64,000 bases of DNA. Source: Varroa destructor. Its lineage: Eukaryota > Arthropoda > Arachnida > Mesostigmata > Varroidae. The position numbers and the translations under genes were made by a program. The DNA lies in the NCBI RefSeq assembly GCF_002443255.2, contig NW_019211455.1, positions 39,785,449 to 39,849,448 of the forward strand, given 5' to 3'. The notes beneath the pieces were generated by a model. It saw only the letters and a program-made list of their open reading frames with translations. It was not told the origin of the DNA and ran no database searches. Positions within the stretch are counted from its first letter, which is position 1. Each line of letters opens with the position of its first letter. This document shows positions 28,316 through 43,300 of the stretch, piece after piece.

Positions 28316-30844
28316 TTCTTAATATAACACAGATCTTTATATTATTATTATTGTTTGTAATATAAATGATTTCCGAAAAAAAAAGGATGAGCGTCTTAGC
28401 TGAATCGGAAAGTATCCACTGCTACAACAGATGTGTAATGGTGTTTTTTTTTTTTTCGCTTAGAATAAAAAAAACCGAACAAATGTGATGAATGTAAGCG
28501 TCTTCATTTTAGTAACGGCAACACTTAGAAATAGCTGGCATAACTAGCAGATGCATAGCTTTGCTAGCAAATATTTCAGCGTCCTTCTTAAGCAATTTTC
28601 TACATGGTTTCATAGACATCGAAGGACCTTGTAGGATGATTTATTTCGAAATATGCTAATAATTGGGTTGAAGCAATAAAGCACAGACGTTTTCCTTTTA
28701 ACTATTATCAGATAGGCAATTTATTATTTTTTACAAAAGCGCTAGTGAAAAATGCTGCTTATCACTTATCACACAACTTAATTGTAACCTCATAAATACA
28801 TCGTGGACATAGCACAGTTTCCTCATTGATCTCTGTTCAATAAACTATTATCATAGATATAATATATTATAGATATAATCATAGATTATTATTTATAGAT
28901 TTTTCAAAAGAGATTACGTCCTACCTCGCCTTTCTAACGGCTGTATTTATTAAAACGCCTCCTGCAAATACATCGATGGTAGGATACCATTGCAAATCAC
29001 GAATAGAAACACAGCCAATCGCTAGACAAATTTTGAGCGTCCGATTATTCTCATACGTGTTAATAAAACGTACGACAGAGTCACCATCTCGTATTTAGAG
29101 TTGTTTTTATGACACTACATTTTTATTTCTTATTAGAATAACTGTAGGACCAAGGAACGATTTCACTGTTAATAAGTAACATATGACTCAATAGCAGGGA
29201 AACAGTGCGAGAACTCTTACGTGGAATTGTGTTTTAGTCGGGCCGGCTGTTAAGTACCGGTTTAAATTCACCTTTTCAGTGGCGTCTTACCTCTACACAA
29301 ATGTAGGCGGTGGTCTTTCTCTGATAATAGGTACGATATCATAATGCTTGCCTCTATTTCGCACAAATACAATTCACAATTCGAAGTTCTCCATCCGGCT
29401 AAATATAAATAATGCATACGTCGCACCGTCCAGTTGCCCCGTATCATTGCTTTGATATTTATAGGATAGTCCATCAGACCTACATGACCGCCAACGTACA
29501 ACGCAGTGAAGTTGCTAAGCTGGACAGGGGAACAAAGCCCTACTCAAGCTGGCGGGCATCAGAAAAATGAGTATAGGTGGGGCTGCCGGGGTTCCCGGTC
29601 GTTTCCTGTCGAGACTGAATTTAGACGGACGAAGAATTTCGGAAACGCGGTAAGTAATAGTTACGCAGATCAGTATCGACCACCACGAAGCAATGGATAG
29701 AGCCCATTATATTTATTTAGTTCTTTTATTAGAAGTTAAAGGACGAATGAAATGATTTGAGCCATTCCAACTCCCACTCACATACAGCCAGCTAGAGATA
29801 TATTTATCAATGAAGACGTACGTGCACTATGGCCGTATCTATTCATAGCAAGATTACTACGTAACCATTAGGTTTCCATACTGGGAGTGTCAGGGTGTTC
29901 AGCCTTTTCATATATCTCATTCTCACAACTGGATAAAATTTATAGTAGAAACATTGTGATTGTGAGATTTCCAGTAAGCGTATTTAAAACGAGACGGAAT
30001 TAGCCAGGCGTATGATTTTGATACGGTTTTCCGTTCAGTTGCTAAAGGGAACACATACGGAGTGAACTGAAAGTAGCTATGTTACTGTTATAAAATCGGA
30101 CGGAAAACGCTTTAGTACGATGGCTGACTGATAAGTTAGTACGCATTTGCTTAAAATATATAGCGATCTTTTAGGTAGACCATGTATTGACTTGATTGTT
30201 TTTCTAAATTAAGCCATCTAATTTAAATTTACGCGCTCTAAATGAATAAACATGCTGTTAATTTCGAGTAGACGTTGACCTCTGAATAGATTCACATTAC
30301 CTAGTAATGCAAAACGACTAAATGGATCTTCTAGATTTTAAGATTGAGCCATTAACCGAAAATGAAGCTGACTGTTATATGTTAAGCAAAAACGCACTGT
30401 TTAACGTCACGATATGCAAAATGATCTGGCCGATCGAATTACTGTTAGAATAATAACTAGTTACAAGTAGCAAAATCAATGACCCGGGTCTCGTATACGC
30501 AATATTACCAAAGTCTTGTTTACGCGGAATATTTTCGAAAATTTTTCAAAATCCACATTTCGTATTTAGAAATTATGTGTAATAAAGGTTATACTTTATC
30601 TATTCTACTTCACGGCTTCACAGCAAAAGAAGACACGTACACCCACGTTATAAGCATCCATGCACTTGCTTCAGCTTTGCACCACAATGATTGCAATCCT
30701 TCTTTAATTAATAATTAACAATACTAACTTATTGCATTTAATTTTGTCACACTTCACAATCATATCGCGATTTGTTGTGGCGTCGTCGTCATACACAGAA
30801 GCTTCTGTTGTTCCGAAAAATATCTTTCAAGGATGCCTACGCCA

Positions 30845-30866
30845 CCAACAACAACAACAACAACAA
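30845..30866 (+). repeat. (CAA)n trinucleotide repeat
   Basis: About seven CAA units are in tandem. The open frames running through it read as short poly-Q or poly-N, but no gene is supported around them. Confidence 0.85.
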
Positions 30867-33800
30867 TATCCTAATGTCTTTTCTACCGCCGTGCGCTTGC
30901 TCTTTTGGACAGGGTTATTGTTACCGAACACGCTGGTCCGGGCCGCAAAAAAGCTTCGTATACAGGACGATGTACTGATAAAATGCTTCATTTTCGAATC
31001 ATGTGCGGCTTAGAGCAGACGAAACATGTCGTATCGTGTTGGCAGGCTGGAGAAGTCAGTGGCTCCTTTAACAACGTAGCATAGATCTTGTGCTTATCTA
31101 ACGACCTGTTTTGGTGTCTCTTCGTTCATTACTGGGCATAGTATTGCTAAGTTACCGATGGGCCCTGATGTGTCGCACTGATGCATATTTAGCCCTAACC
31201 GTATTAAAGCCGATTTTCAATTTCGTTAATGATACATGGTTATAGTAGATTTTTTGTCGGTTTGGCGTCAAAGTAAACGAAGTGATAAAACTATTCACGG
31301 GACTTCAACAGCGCCTACGTATTGACGTGGATCTGTCGTTGCATTGCTGGTTTACAAACTCTGATGCCGAAAAACGGGTAAATGTCGTGGCAGGACGCTG
31401 ACGGTGCATACTTATAGCTGCGTTGCTCTATATCAATGTAATGACAAAAATTATCCAACGAGGCAAAATGGTTGTATTGATAGCAGCGTTATATAGTCGA
31501 TGAATAATGCACGACATAATGGTGACACGCAGTAGTGAAACAGATGACTTGGAGCTCACGATACCCTGCAAACATTTGATTGGATCCTGCTGCATATTCT
31601 CACATATTCTTATCACTTTTCATAGCAGAACAGCTCGTATGAAAAAGGCACCATATAGGTATAACGTGAATATTAGATTGAATTTAATGTAGTTTCTCTC
31701 GAACAGATTGATCATACGTTCAGTAGGGGAAATATGGTCCGTTAGGGATTGTTAGCTATCGAAAGTATTCTAGACAGCTAGAATTTCAGGTTTTGCAAAA
31801 ACACAAACTGTAAGCTGAGACACTAAAGGCGTTTGACTGAAGCCACTCTATACGATGGGACTTTTACGAAATAGAAGACATTTGGATCGTGTTTTTTTTT
31901 TGTCACGAGATATCCAATTTGCACCGAGCACTCCCACACACACATCGTGAACAACTCTACAAATTCAATGTTAAGATGCATCCCGATGGCATCGTCTAGT
32001 CGCCGTGAACCCTTATTACTATGGCTGTAATAATTAAGATTGCCGATTACCGCTTCAACGCTTCCTTTTCTTTTGTTTAGTCTATGAGCTCGCCTTCAAA
32101 AATGGGTAACCAGCATCCAGAGCGCCGTAATAGTCAAGTCACGACAGCTGACAATAGCTTACGTTAGCGGTACTTCATGTCCGTTTTATTGCGTAACTGG
32201 AATAGCGTCGGGAATGCAACGAGTGTTGAAAAGTAGACAAGTTTGGGCCCATTTGCCGAAATTGATAACTTTCTGCCATTGAGGTACATCCGATTTATTA
32301 AACATTTGTTTATTAAAAGCTAGAAAAAAATCTAAGGGAGCTTATTAGATTAGAGCTGTTGTATGATCATAATCATTTGTGTGGCATAATGCCCCCTTCC
32401 CCCCTCTCTCTCTGTAAGCGGATAGAGGCGGACAAAAAATCATGTATCTGTGAATTTCTCTCTAAATGGCGTTTGCTGAACTGGGACTACAGGCACATAC
32501 GCAAAATATTTTAACAAACGCGAAGTAATAAAATCCTGAAGTATGGATTAGTATAGGGGTATCGATTTGAGACCTTTCAAGTCAAGCTCAAAACTCGTTT
32601 CTGTTACCCACTTGCGTATATATTAATGGTCACGTATATTCGAATTGTGCCGAAGTTTAGCTCTAGCATAGGTCAAATTAGGCCTCATCCCATTGAAAGC
32701 GGCTACTGCAGATGTAGTATAAGATTTTCATAGTTTTTCATATCATAATCTATTACAAGCGTTCTACAGAGAGATATTCCTTTGTCGTTCGCCATTCTCC
32801 TGGCAAGAATCCTGGAAAAACATCAACAAAGCCAGCTTTGACCGGCTAGAAACTCGAATACCCCAAAATGTGCCGAGTACGAATTGCTATCGTACTTGTA
32901 GCTAGGTCTCGGGATACAGACTTGCTTTTTCGTTGGATAATATTGTGGTTACCTCGGTCTCACTAGTCAGGTTTCCGCTGTCGTGACAGGTGTTTATTTC
33001 TATCCGTAATATTTCGGAACGCCCGTTCGACACGCGACTCTATCACTTGACTCAATATGATACAGCCTGTTTGTTTCCTATTGTATTTATTTGCACGTAT
33101 AGAACGTACGCATATCATCTGCGACAACAACTTTGCATAACAGAACTGCGTGCTCTAGGAGTACCTAGGTAGGCCTACCGTAGCTACGATTATACGATCA
33201 TGTTTTTAACAAGAGGAGACGACTTTCGGCGGTTTTATGTCGATAATACGACTAGGATATGATTGTAATATGCGTCTGTTCCAGTAATTTCCTCTAGTGA
33301 TGGTAATAGAAATTGCCTTCCGCATTGATACCGTTCGTTTTCACGCTGCTTTATTCAAAGGAAGAGAACCATTTCACTAACATAGCGTATTACAAATCTC
33401 TACGCATATATTATTTTTGTTCGTAGTGTAAGTAAATCTCTGATTTGGGCAACAGTGTGCCCTCACATGCATACGTCAATAGACACACACATTTACATGC
33501 ATACACATGTAATGCGCTCATACTTGGACAATACATTATGTATTCGACGGCGATGTATTATCATTGGTCCGCTATTTCCGCATAGGCCATTATAATAAAT
33601 AAGTCTTTCCTACTATTTCCTCTATTTGGCACTATTCACTGTGCTTCGTTCGGCATTTGTGTATTCTCGTTATAAGTGTTTGCTTGCCACATCGCGTTTG
33701 TATATAGCGGTACCCGGCTAAAAAGATCGTTCCAGCTGTGGAAGAGTGGGCGTTGTCTTCGTCTGCCAATCGCGGCTTCATACCGTAAACATTGCCGATA

Positions 33801-36800
33801 CATGTGTATAGAATCGCCAATGACTTCGGGCCAATACGAAGACCAGTTTGTAACACGCTCTTAGATGAATCTTGTTGTTCAATCATGTTACAGCTCTGCA
33901 TGCGTTAAATAACGATAGGACGGAATGCGCTCTTAAAGTTTATATATATATACAAAAGACATTTATGTTCGTAAGGGCCGGGAATCTCACGTTATACAAA
34001 GCAGACTAGTACCTTTTCGCACGTTTAGGTAATTATGTTATGGAACGAACGGAGTCTAGCTATATTCCTGATGCAATTATTATTGTTAATGATCATTACT
34101 TTAACTTCTCGGAGTGTACTTACCTATAGGAGTAAACTTCATGACTCTGAAAACAAATTTACAAAGACTAAGTCGTTCTGTAAATGCTGATTGTGGCTTA
34201 CTTTTTTCACATTTTTGCTAGATAGCCCTATTAAATTGGCCCTACATTGGTTACCAGGTTAAACCTTTGAAATTTTCATTTCAGTTAACAGAGCAGGAAT
34301 CAGCTTGGCATGAAGTTGACTCTGTGATTCAAAGTCGTCCGTTTTTAGCAAATGGCTTAAGCAGATTTAAAGGGAGGGCAATACTTCAAAATAGCCTGCG
34401 ATATTTTGTGTTTCTAGACGCTCATTGTTGAAAAACCAAGGCGTTAATAAAAGTATTGTTACATTGCTTTCACCGAGCATGATGTCTGCCGTATTATTCT
34501 TTCACCTATTCTCGCAATTAAAAACATCAATATGTAACGTTCATTTTAATAACAAAGTTAGAAACCGGCGTTGTTATCCTTATCGAATATAAGAGAAATA
34601 GTATAATTACCACCTTTTCATATTTGGTTTATTAAATTGACTTTAATACAGGAAAATATCTGTTTCAACGTTTTGGCGTTCGTTACTCGCTTGCTATTTT
34701 TTTTTCTTATACATTCTACACCCTGATAAAAGAGCGGAGTAAAACTCGGGTGGAATATACATCAAGGTTAAACAGACAGCTTTTATAGGTTTTTGTCGAA
34801 CGTAAAGATTATTGCGTGCTGTGATGTAAGATGTGATCTTCGATGCTTCGTGATGAAATCCATAGAGGTCCGTAAAATATAGAACTTTTTTTTTTAAATA
34901 AAAATGTATAAACGTATTCTACCGAACGGCCATGTTAACCCTACACTGGCATGCGGACGCGCCAAAGCGAGGATGCGCCATTGAACACCTATAATTAATA
35001 AAAACATTTAGAGATAGAAAACGTCCACATTTTTATTGTATGATACGGCAACAATACTTGCTTATCGAAACCTTATTAGATAAATTGCTAGCAGAAGACT
35101 ATAAATATTGCACGCAATGACGATTGCTCCAGATCGCCAAAGAAGCTAAGCCGCAAAAAATACAGTGAGGAAATCGTACTGCAGGTTGCTTCTAGCTCCA
35201 TAACACTATGGCTTACTTGCGAAGTATTTATCCTGCTTGGATATCCGGGTTAGCAGCTTCAGTTCTGATTCCACCATAATGCAAGAAAAACAAGAACAGA
35301 GCTTCAATGCACTGAATATTGCCAGATATATTAGCATTATAGTTACTCATTTCCACTTAGTTTATGTCCGACTGACTCGGTGATTATGCCACCGTAAACG
35401 TAAATCGGTGTTGCCGGCGACATAAGTCGCAACAAGCAAAATCGTCGTCAGCGTCACGAAGAACTTTGTCTTCAACTTCTCGAATTGAGTCACCATTCAC
35501 TTTCGGCAACACGGACATATGTTTACAGCTTTACAGCCTTAATTAGCAAACTTACTGAAAACAAAGTTATTTTTCCGATAAGTCAAAGCGGTCCTTAACT
35601 ACACACTAGAATGCTTATCAAGTTCACTATGATTAGTTTGTCAACGACCGTTACGCTGACAATGCTACCTCCCTACCCACTTTGTCCAGCCAACCATATA
35701 ACTTCTGTTGAAAATCGCTACTAGTCGCTACACCGCTAGAACTGCAACTAGATCCTGCCTCATCGATTTTTCACGCACGATATTAAGCCATCTCTATATC
35801 TCTTGGTCTTTTTGACGGCTTGTGGATGGTCGGGAATTGAGGGAGTTTTGTTTCCCAAAATGAGGCCGGTTTTTTTTTGCAAAGAACGGCGTATTCGACA
35901 ATCGGTAGTTTGTGAAAGTAGCGTTAGCCAGGATGACTACACATGCCTTTTTGCATTTAGCCCAAAAGCAAATGCTCCCATCTACAGCGAGACACGAAAA
36001 TACGTTTGCATTTTTCTGGCATTCAAAGTTCGTCAATGATGCAGATGACAGTCGCGACCGCTGAGAGATTGGTTCGTTGTTCAGGGAAAGCTGTCACAAA
36101 ACGTGGGAAAACGTCAACGTCTTCGGAAGGCACAATTGGTGTGGATGCTCACTGACGAAAGTCTTACATTTGCGGAAAAACTCCTGATCCACGGACCTAA
36201 CGGATGTGACGGAAGACGTCAAATTACCGCCTGTTCCTCCTTTTCTATGATCACCGCAGGTAGAAAGTAACGAGAAGTCCAATTCAGATACCGTAATTCT
36301 TGGTTAATCAGGAAAATGCCTTATTCCCAATAGCTGTCTCAACAAGCACGTCTCAGCTGGCAACTTCTCTTGGGCCAGTGCCGCTTAACAATGACCATAT
36401 CTATTTTGTTATTGTTGTTGTTTTACGGTTCGGCCATTGTGCAAATATGTTTTGCCAGAGACGATTGGCGTTAACGTTGTTACAATGGAAATGTTGTCTG
36501 TCTTATAGTTTTTCTGTAGTTTATGGTAGAATTTGCTTATTTTAGCTAGTGCTATTCGAATTGGCAGTTCTGAATTAGTTACACTGGACTAAGCTCTTGT
36601 CTACAGAAAACGCAAGGAACACCTGTTGCACAGAGTTTTGCTCTTTAAAAGCATTCAGCTAAAATGTTGGAAGCAACCATTATGCTCTTAAGCGTAAAAG
36701 CTTCAAGACAACCTTCTTCAACATGATTTATTATCCCTAACCATCTCATATCAGCTGACTACGATCGCAATATAGCTGGTGCCACTCTTCCAGCTCATTA

Positions 36801-37379
36801 ATAATAATTTTATAGTTAATTTTTCAACAGGATACTCAGTGCAGTCGATCCGTCTCAAGAATCCGAAATTCAATGCATATTCGAACTGTATAATTTCAGG
36901 ACAATGCACTTTGCTGTTAGCAGTCCTGATGTTAAGGCCAAGTTTGTCGCAGCATCTGCCACTTCGTTGCCATTTTTTTTTCGGGCCTATTAACTTGTAG
37001 TGCTCTGACTTAGCTCCCATTGAGCGCTGTCCTGCCCCTGGTGTCCTTTAGTTTGTTCTTTGAGGCTTTCAGGAGTGAGAGTTATAAAGGTGGAAAGTGC
37101 AGTACTTAGCAGTTAGCGCTTTCAGTGCTACAAACCTTGATGCCTAAATGTTTGCCGTAAGTAACTTAGTGACCGCGACAAATGTAACCTCCCATCGTAA
37201 ATTTTTGAGATTTATTCAAAAGTAAAGAAACGGTCAAGTGAGACAGTTAGTTTCTTTTACATATTTTTGACGATTCGGTAGTGGCATTAAACAGTGACAG
37301 CACTAAGTGTTTCTGATAACGATGACGAACGGCAGGGGGGCGCATTACAAAGGATGCAGTCCCTCGACTAGTTTTCAAT

Positions 37380-37397
37380 CAAGAATAATTATTCTTG
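37380..37397. repeat. Perfect 18-bp AT-rich palindrome
   Basis: CAAGAATAATTATTCTTG is exactly self-complementary. It is followed by further GAATATT/AATATTC units up to about 37,430, giving a small patch of interleaved inverted repeats. Confidence 0.7.
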
Positions 37398-40332
37398 AAT
37401 ATTTTTAAATTGAATATTCTTAAATATTTTTTTAGGCACAGATGTACATCAAAGCTCGATAGTGTTTGTTTCTTAGCTCCTATTTAGAGTTTGTATCAGG
37501 TTCGTGGCGGATCTGTAATTCATGAAAAGGCACGTACATCCAAAGTTCTGTTTCTTTCGCCACGACGGAGATCATGCGATATGGATAGTGGACCTTATGA
37601 AGATAAGGTTTATAAGTACCCACGTTGTCTATTTTGCGGGACCAAGCCATACTTTATGGACCTTGACCGATCCTCGTCCTACTACAGAACCAGTAAGTGC
37701 GTGCACGCTCAGCCTTGTGACCAATCAACTTTCACTTTCAAAACGCTGGCGTATTCTAGCTGAACATCAGTCGTGCGATTTGCGTCAAATTCGAGTTATC
37801 GAAACGTTTTATATAATTTTTACTGTGCTATATTCTTGTACAAATACGTACCGTATATAACATGTATAGCATTATAACCTGATCGATATTTACATATCGC
37901 TTTATTTTGCAAACTATTAACGTATTACTTCACTTCGTGCTGCGTTTCGTGCAAATAAGGCTTGTCAGGAAATCCCAGATAGTACACGTGGCATCAAATA
38001 GGAAAGCTCTTAAGGGAGGTTCCTGAAGGAGGCGATGATCAACGTATTTGTCTAGGAAGTTTGTAATAGAAAAAAAATACAGATCCCACAATTAATACAG
38101 TTCGACTTCGAGTCCCAGTTATTAGCAGCTATTGATGTTATATCTGAGAATGCTACCGAAGTCAGCTCCCAACAATGGAAACCCAGCTGCTTTAAAAAAA
38201 CCAAGCTAAAGAAACTACGACGACGTACCTTGTTACCCTTTGGTAACATTACAACACGACGTCCGGAGTGCATTAGCTAGACAACTCCTTGTGGCCGATA
38301 TAATTCATGACTTGGAAAAAAATATGACGATTCATAATGTTTACGCAGGTTCAATGGCACGCTTTTATGATACGATTTGCATAACAATACAGAATAACAA
38401 AATTTATGAAGCTGGCAAAAACATTCCGGTCAGTCATTCATTGGTAAGAAACCTTCTTGCAGGCCTCCAACAACAAAGGGTGTTCAGTCAAATCGGGATG
38501 ACCAAGCTTCTTTGCAAGGATACGTTACAATGTTGGTGTATCGTAACTAACCTGAAACATCACGTTATTTCGACACTACGTATGGCTTTGAAGATCTATT
38601 CGGAAGACTCAAAAAAAATGTATTGAGGATTCATTTTTGCGCCTTGAAAACGATTTTGAAGTCGCAGCATTCTGCAATTCCAATTAAAACTTGAAGCGGA
38701 AAAGTGTATAGCCTTGCATAAAAAGATAATAAACGTAAACTATTGAACTGTTATATCATTACATATTTTACCAATATAAGCATGTTAAACATCTTTATAG
38801 AATTAGGTAGATTAATTATTTGTGAGGTGAAATGAATGCCTGTTAATGTTGTTTTTTTTTATACAGAATATCGCTTGAGCCCAATTTGTGCTGAGTGATT
38901 GTTACCAGATCGGCTACCAAATAACGCTACGTACATATGCATATCGAAATGCATTTGAATTCTGTTTTTAAGACAGAACTGATTATGAATCAAAGTTATT
39001 TTTTATATGCGCGAGGTCAGTTGTTCTCGATTTGAATTGTGTTATCATAGGTTTTTATACGTATTGTTAAAAATAAATTAACCTACATTGATCTAGTTTC
39101 TTCTCTGAGATAGTAAGTACATTTTCTATTTTTTGCGGTATTCATAAGAAATCTAAAAATAGTATTTATTTTCATACTTATTGACGGTTTTCGTTTGTGG
39201 TCTGGAGTCGATGAATAATCAACTAAAAATAATAAGGTTCTGCACGTGACGCGTCACAAAGTCGATTGATTACATGGGTGCTAGCAGTACCCTTCTAATT
39301 TATTCATTTAGTTGCTTACTTTTCCAGTCGAACAGAGAGGCCTCATCGATTAGCAGGATTCACATGTAGAGGATCAGAAATTTGATTTCCGTATGAAGTA
39401 CATTTAAATACTGTTTATTTCACTCAATATTACTGCAGTTTGTATCACGTATTTTCTAGGAGATACATCGTGGCCGGGAGAAACTGCCATATGCGCGCTC
39501 GCTGATATATCATAGTTACTTGGAGAATAATATGAAGCTGTAAAATAATCTCTAATAAATGGTATCATTTTAAAGAAAAACATAAAATTCGACTCATCTA
39601 GGATTGGGACCTCTCTTAGTTAAAACGAAAATCCAACTCCTAGCCACATTAGCCATTGTGTGTAATTTTCAGCTGTTTTAGCGGAATTCGATCTTGCTTT
39701 ATCTTATGTAAAATAATCGCTGATTGGAAGCATTCGACTTAGTCTATAGAAAAATAGATAATTAAGCAAACGTATAAAAAACAATTGATCCTAGATGAGA
39801 AAGTTCATCGTTTTATAAGCGACCGTGAAAAGTTTTATATTACTGGACACAGGCGTGATGAAAAATGTTTCCATGAAAGTTCTCATGAAAATTAGCAGTG
39901 CCGAAAGGAAACGTGTTCTTGTCTTACAAGCCGTACAAAAGTTTGGATACATTAGTTATATTCCACAGTTCGTAATAATTTAGTTAATAATAAGTTAATG
40001 ATTTAGAAAACTTTACATTTACAGTTAGAAAGTTACAGGCCAATTGCTGCATACGAAGCCTAGCCTCGTTAATGCCATTTACCATTTTATGGCATCGTTG
40101 CTTCGAAAGCATGCCTTCTGCAAAGCGCTGTTAAACTGTACAGGATTGCTAGAAGTATGAAGGACCATCGTTAGGCTCTTACGTGTAACCTGGCTGTGTC
40201 TCTTTATGCACTATAGTTGAATTTTTGTGTACGTTTAACTAAAGAAAGCACTATATTGTTCTCGAAATGATGCTGTCAAGGAGTTAGTCCTAAGGTGGCT
40301 ACTTGATAATAGTGAAGCCTCACAGTGTCGAA

Positions 40333-40396
40333 CTGCATGGTTAAGGTGACTCTGAGCTTGACCGAGTCACCAGATCTCTTAGGGTTCGCCTCTAGA
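40333..40396 (+). repeat. Possible tRNA-derived SINE head
   Basis: GCATGGTTAAGG resembles a tRNA D-arm (A-box region). It is followed at tRNA-like spacing by AGGGTTCGCCTCT, close to a polymerase III B box. GACTC and GAGTC between them could pair as an anticodon stem. The flanking parts do not close into a full cloverleaf, so a decayed SINE is more likely than a tRNA gene. The resemblance is weak. Confidence 0.3.
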
Positions 40397-43300
40397 CTCT
40401 GCTGTGTATGACATTTACACACAAGGCCTAGATACACGTCTCCAACAAGGCATCACCTACGAAATGTATTCTGATGACCGTAATATGCGCCGAAATCTCA
40501 GGAGGTCGTCAGCCTCCTTCCCTTGTTGACCAACATATCAAACTGAGATATTAGTTAGCTGAAATACAGTTTAATTTGGTTAAATAGGGACGTTGCTTCC
40601 AGATAGACATACTGTGCCCACATATGTATGATCATTTGATTCAAAGGATAAAAAATAGATCTGAAACGATGCAACATTTCCAAAGACAAGATCATACTAT
40701 CTGGCGTTGCTGAGCCCTGACGCGATGCTGGCATTCGATTATTTAAAAGCTTCATTGAAAATGGTACCCTTAGTGACTTTAGAGTTTGATAGAATAACCT
40801 AGGCAGGGGCTTTCAGCTCAGCCATTCAAGACGGCGACTACCGTTGTTGTAAATAACCCTTTTTTTTTTGCTGAATTGCCGACTGCAATTTTCGTATTAC
40901 ATTCTGATATCAAAATACATCATAACACTACTAGTAATATAATAGTATGCCGCAGAATTAAGCAGTCTTCATCGTAGATTGCACTCTAAATGACAATTTC
41001 GACTATACAGGAAAGAGCGATATAAACTAAGGACCTCTCTCGCCCAAAGCGAAAATCATACCCCTAGACCATCAATCCACACGTGACCATGTACCATCCT
41101 TTTAATAAAATTGTGTCTACTTGGGAACATTCGATTCATCGTCCGAAAAAAATGAAGTTACAGTGGTAATCGCGTGCACCTCATGCTGTTATAATGCTAT
41201 GTTAGTTGTTATGCCGTTTGGTCCTTTTTGAACATAATGAAGCGCAGGAATTAGGGACGGAGAATATCGCTGTTGGCATTATCACGTGTCTCCGTAAGAA
41301 TCGCATCAAGCTCATACGATTTGGGCCCTAGACAACACGATATATTAGGAGATCTCATTTTTGTTTTTTTTTTTTTTTTTTTTTTAACACGTAGTTGCTC
41401 TGTTTTAAACACAAGTTATGATGACTTTTACTGTATATATAATTAAGACAATAACTCAGGTTTTTAGTGGAATATACTCATGCTATGTAGACATTGCCAA
41501 TCTACATCGATGGCTACTGCTCTGCGAGTAGATGGAGGCGGTTATCAAGGATGCTGCTTAATAAACTGGCCTTCTAGAATCTAGATCTAGAATCGATTAC
41601 ACTACGATTAAGTCACTTAAGGTGCATTCGTGTGTAAGTCAAAAGTTAAATATTTTTTGCCTACAGAACTTCAAAGATTCGCATAAATTTCTTATAAGCA
41701 CATAGCTTTCCCTCTCTTTATAGTCAGTTTCTGGATTGTTTCTCTAATCTTTACTGCTTTCATCTCGTTTTTCAAAGCAATATTTAATGCAAACTCGAAA
41801 AATTTATTTTTCTGAGCCAGAAATACCGTTTATCCCTATATGTAACTACAACTGGAGTGCCTGTGTATCTTTGATTGCTGTAATTCCTATCCTTATCATT
41901 GTGGCTGTGTCTAACCAACGATAGATATCTAGATAACGATAAGCTACGAAAGGTACTCGCAAACGAGTTAACCGAAGATGTTTGAGCTGAATTTAAGAAG
42001 TGTTATTACTATGAAACCGAGTCTTTTTTATTCCACTTTAAATTTCTTAAATAATAATCATTAATTCTAATGAGGAATTTTAAATATTGTCATTAATAAT
42101 CTTCTATAAATAATTCTGCCCGGCAAAACAGTTTGTGCAGAGTGGTAGAAACGATACAAATATAGATATATGTACACAGAAAAATAAGAACAAGGCGATC
42201 TTACATTTTTCGAAATTGACTAAAAAAAAGTTTGGAAAAACGCTTGCAATTAGACTGGAACTACATATATGTATATCTATTGAGCACTACTCACTGTTAT
42301 CTACCCCGTGCGGGGTTCGCAGGTATCTTTATCGTATTATTCGACAATGTTATAGGCTTTCGTTTCGACTAGACGGCTAGCTGTTTTGATTTTACTATGT
42401 AACAACACATGAAAATTGAAGGTCCAAGGTTTAGGGCTTTCCGGCAATAGATCAGAACAATCTGTGGACATGATTATTTTTTGCATATAATTCTTTGACA
42501 TTCATTCACCCGTACCAGCTCAGATTCCCGCTGGTTCGTACTAGAGGCTTTACACAATTATTCGCATTCTAGCTACGAGGTTCTGGTTATTCTGTCGCGT
42601 GGAAGCCTTTTTTTTTGTTTTAGAATCTCTACAAATAAGGTCGGAATATATATTTTCCTCTCAACTTTTGCTTCCCTTCTCCCTATTTCAAACGCTTTCA
42701 GAAATACACAAAAAAATAATAACTTATACTACTACCATGTCTGCTGTGGGAACAGTTAAATCCACGTTTATTATTATTGTTGTTGACCTTTTAGCTTGGC
42801 TAGAAATTGATTCAAACAGCCTATAACTTTTTCTGATAATTCAAAGTAGAGCCTCTCTACTTGTTGAAATATTCGTCAAGCCGTCTGTTAATCGTCGGAT
42901 TCCATTCAGCGCAGAACGAATTTGCCCCTACCCAAAGCTCTGTGGTAATCTCAGATTTAATATTGATAACCGTTTCGCTCCATACGTGTTCTTCTTTAAA
43001 AGACAGAACAATCAATTAATTTCGTTTAGTATTGAATATAATTGCCTGGTAATGTTCTTCGGAGGTATGAGCACTGTTAATGAAAACGCTGGGCAGCGCT
43101 GCCTTCAGCGAAAGTTCATTACTAATGCAATGATTTCAAATACGGAAATTAAGATGTATAGGACCAGAAAACAGATAACTACGTCTCAAGACCTCAGTTA
43201 GAAAAACGAGTTATCACAGAAGTTCTCGAATGGAACAGAGCATAGATAATGTGCCTATAAATAGATCATCGAGGTACAAAAGAGGGCAACTTTTCATCGT

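Larger units (their letters stand above)
26201..40330. other. Gene-free AT-rich stretch
   Basis: No coding gene is supported in about 14 kb. Visible structure is limited to short repeats: a foldback near 28,258-28,315, a (CAA)n run at 30,845-30,866, CA/CATA-rich patches near 27,280 and 33,480, a short CT run near 32,401 and an 18-bp palindrome at 37,380. The longest frame (38,240-38,626, 128 codons) opens with TTG, has no recognisable domain and is probably a chance frame. Confidence 0.5.

Noticed and set aside
37491..37860. Two overlapping frames, one with several cysteines
   Set aside because: Neither starts convincingly and the cysteine spacing fits no family I know. Two overlapping frames of similar quality argue for chance.
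38240..38626. 128-codon plus-strand frame
   Set aside because: It starts with TTG and has no recognisable motif, and nothing around it suggests exons or a promoter.
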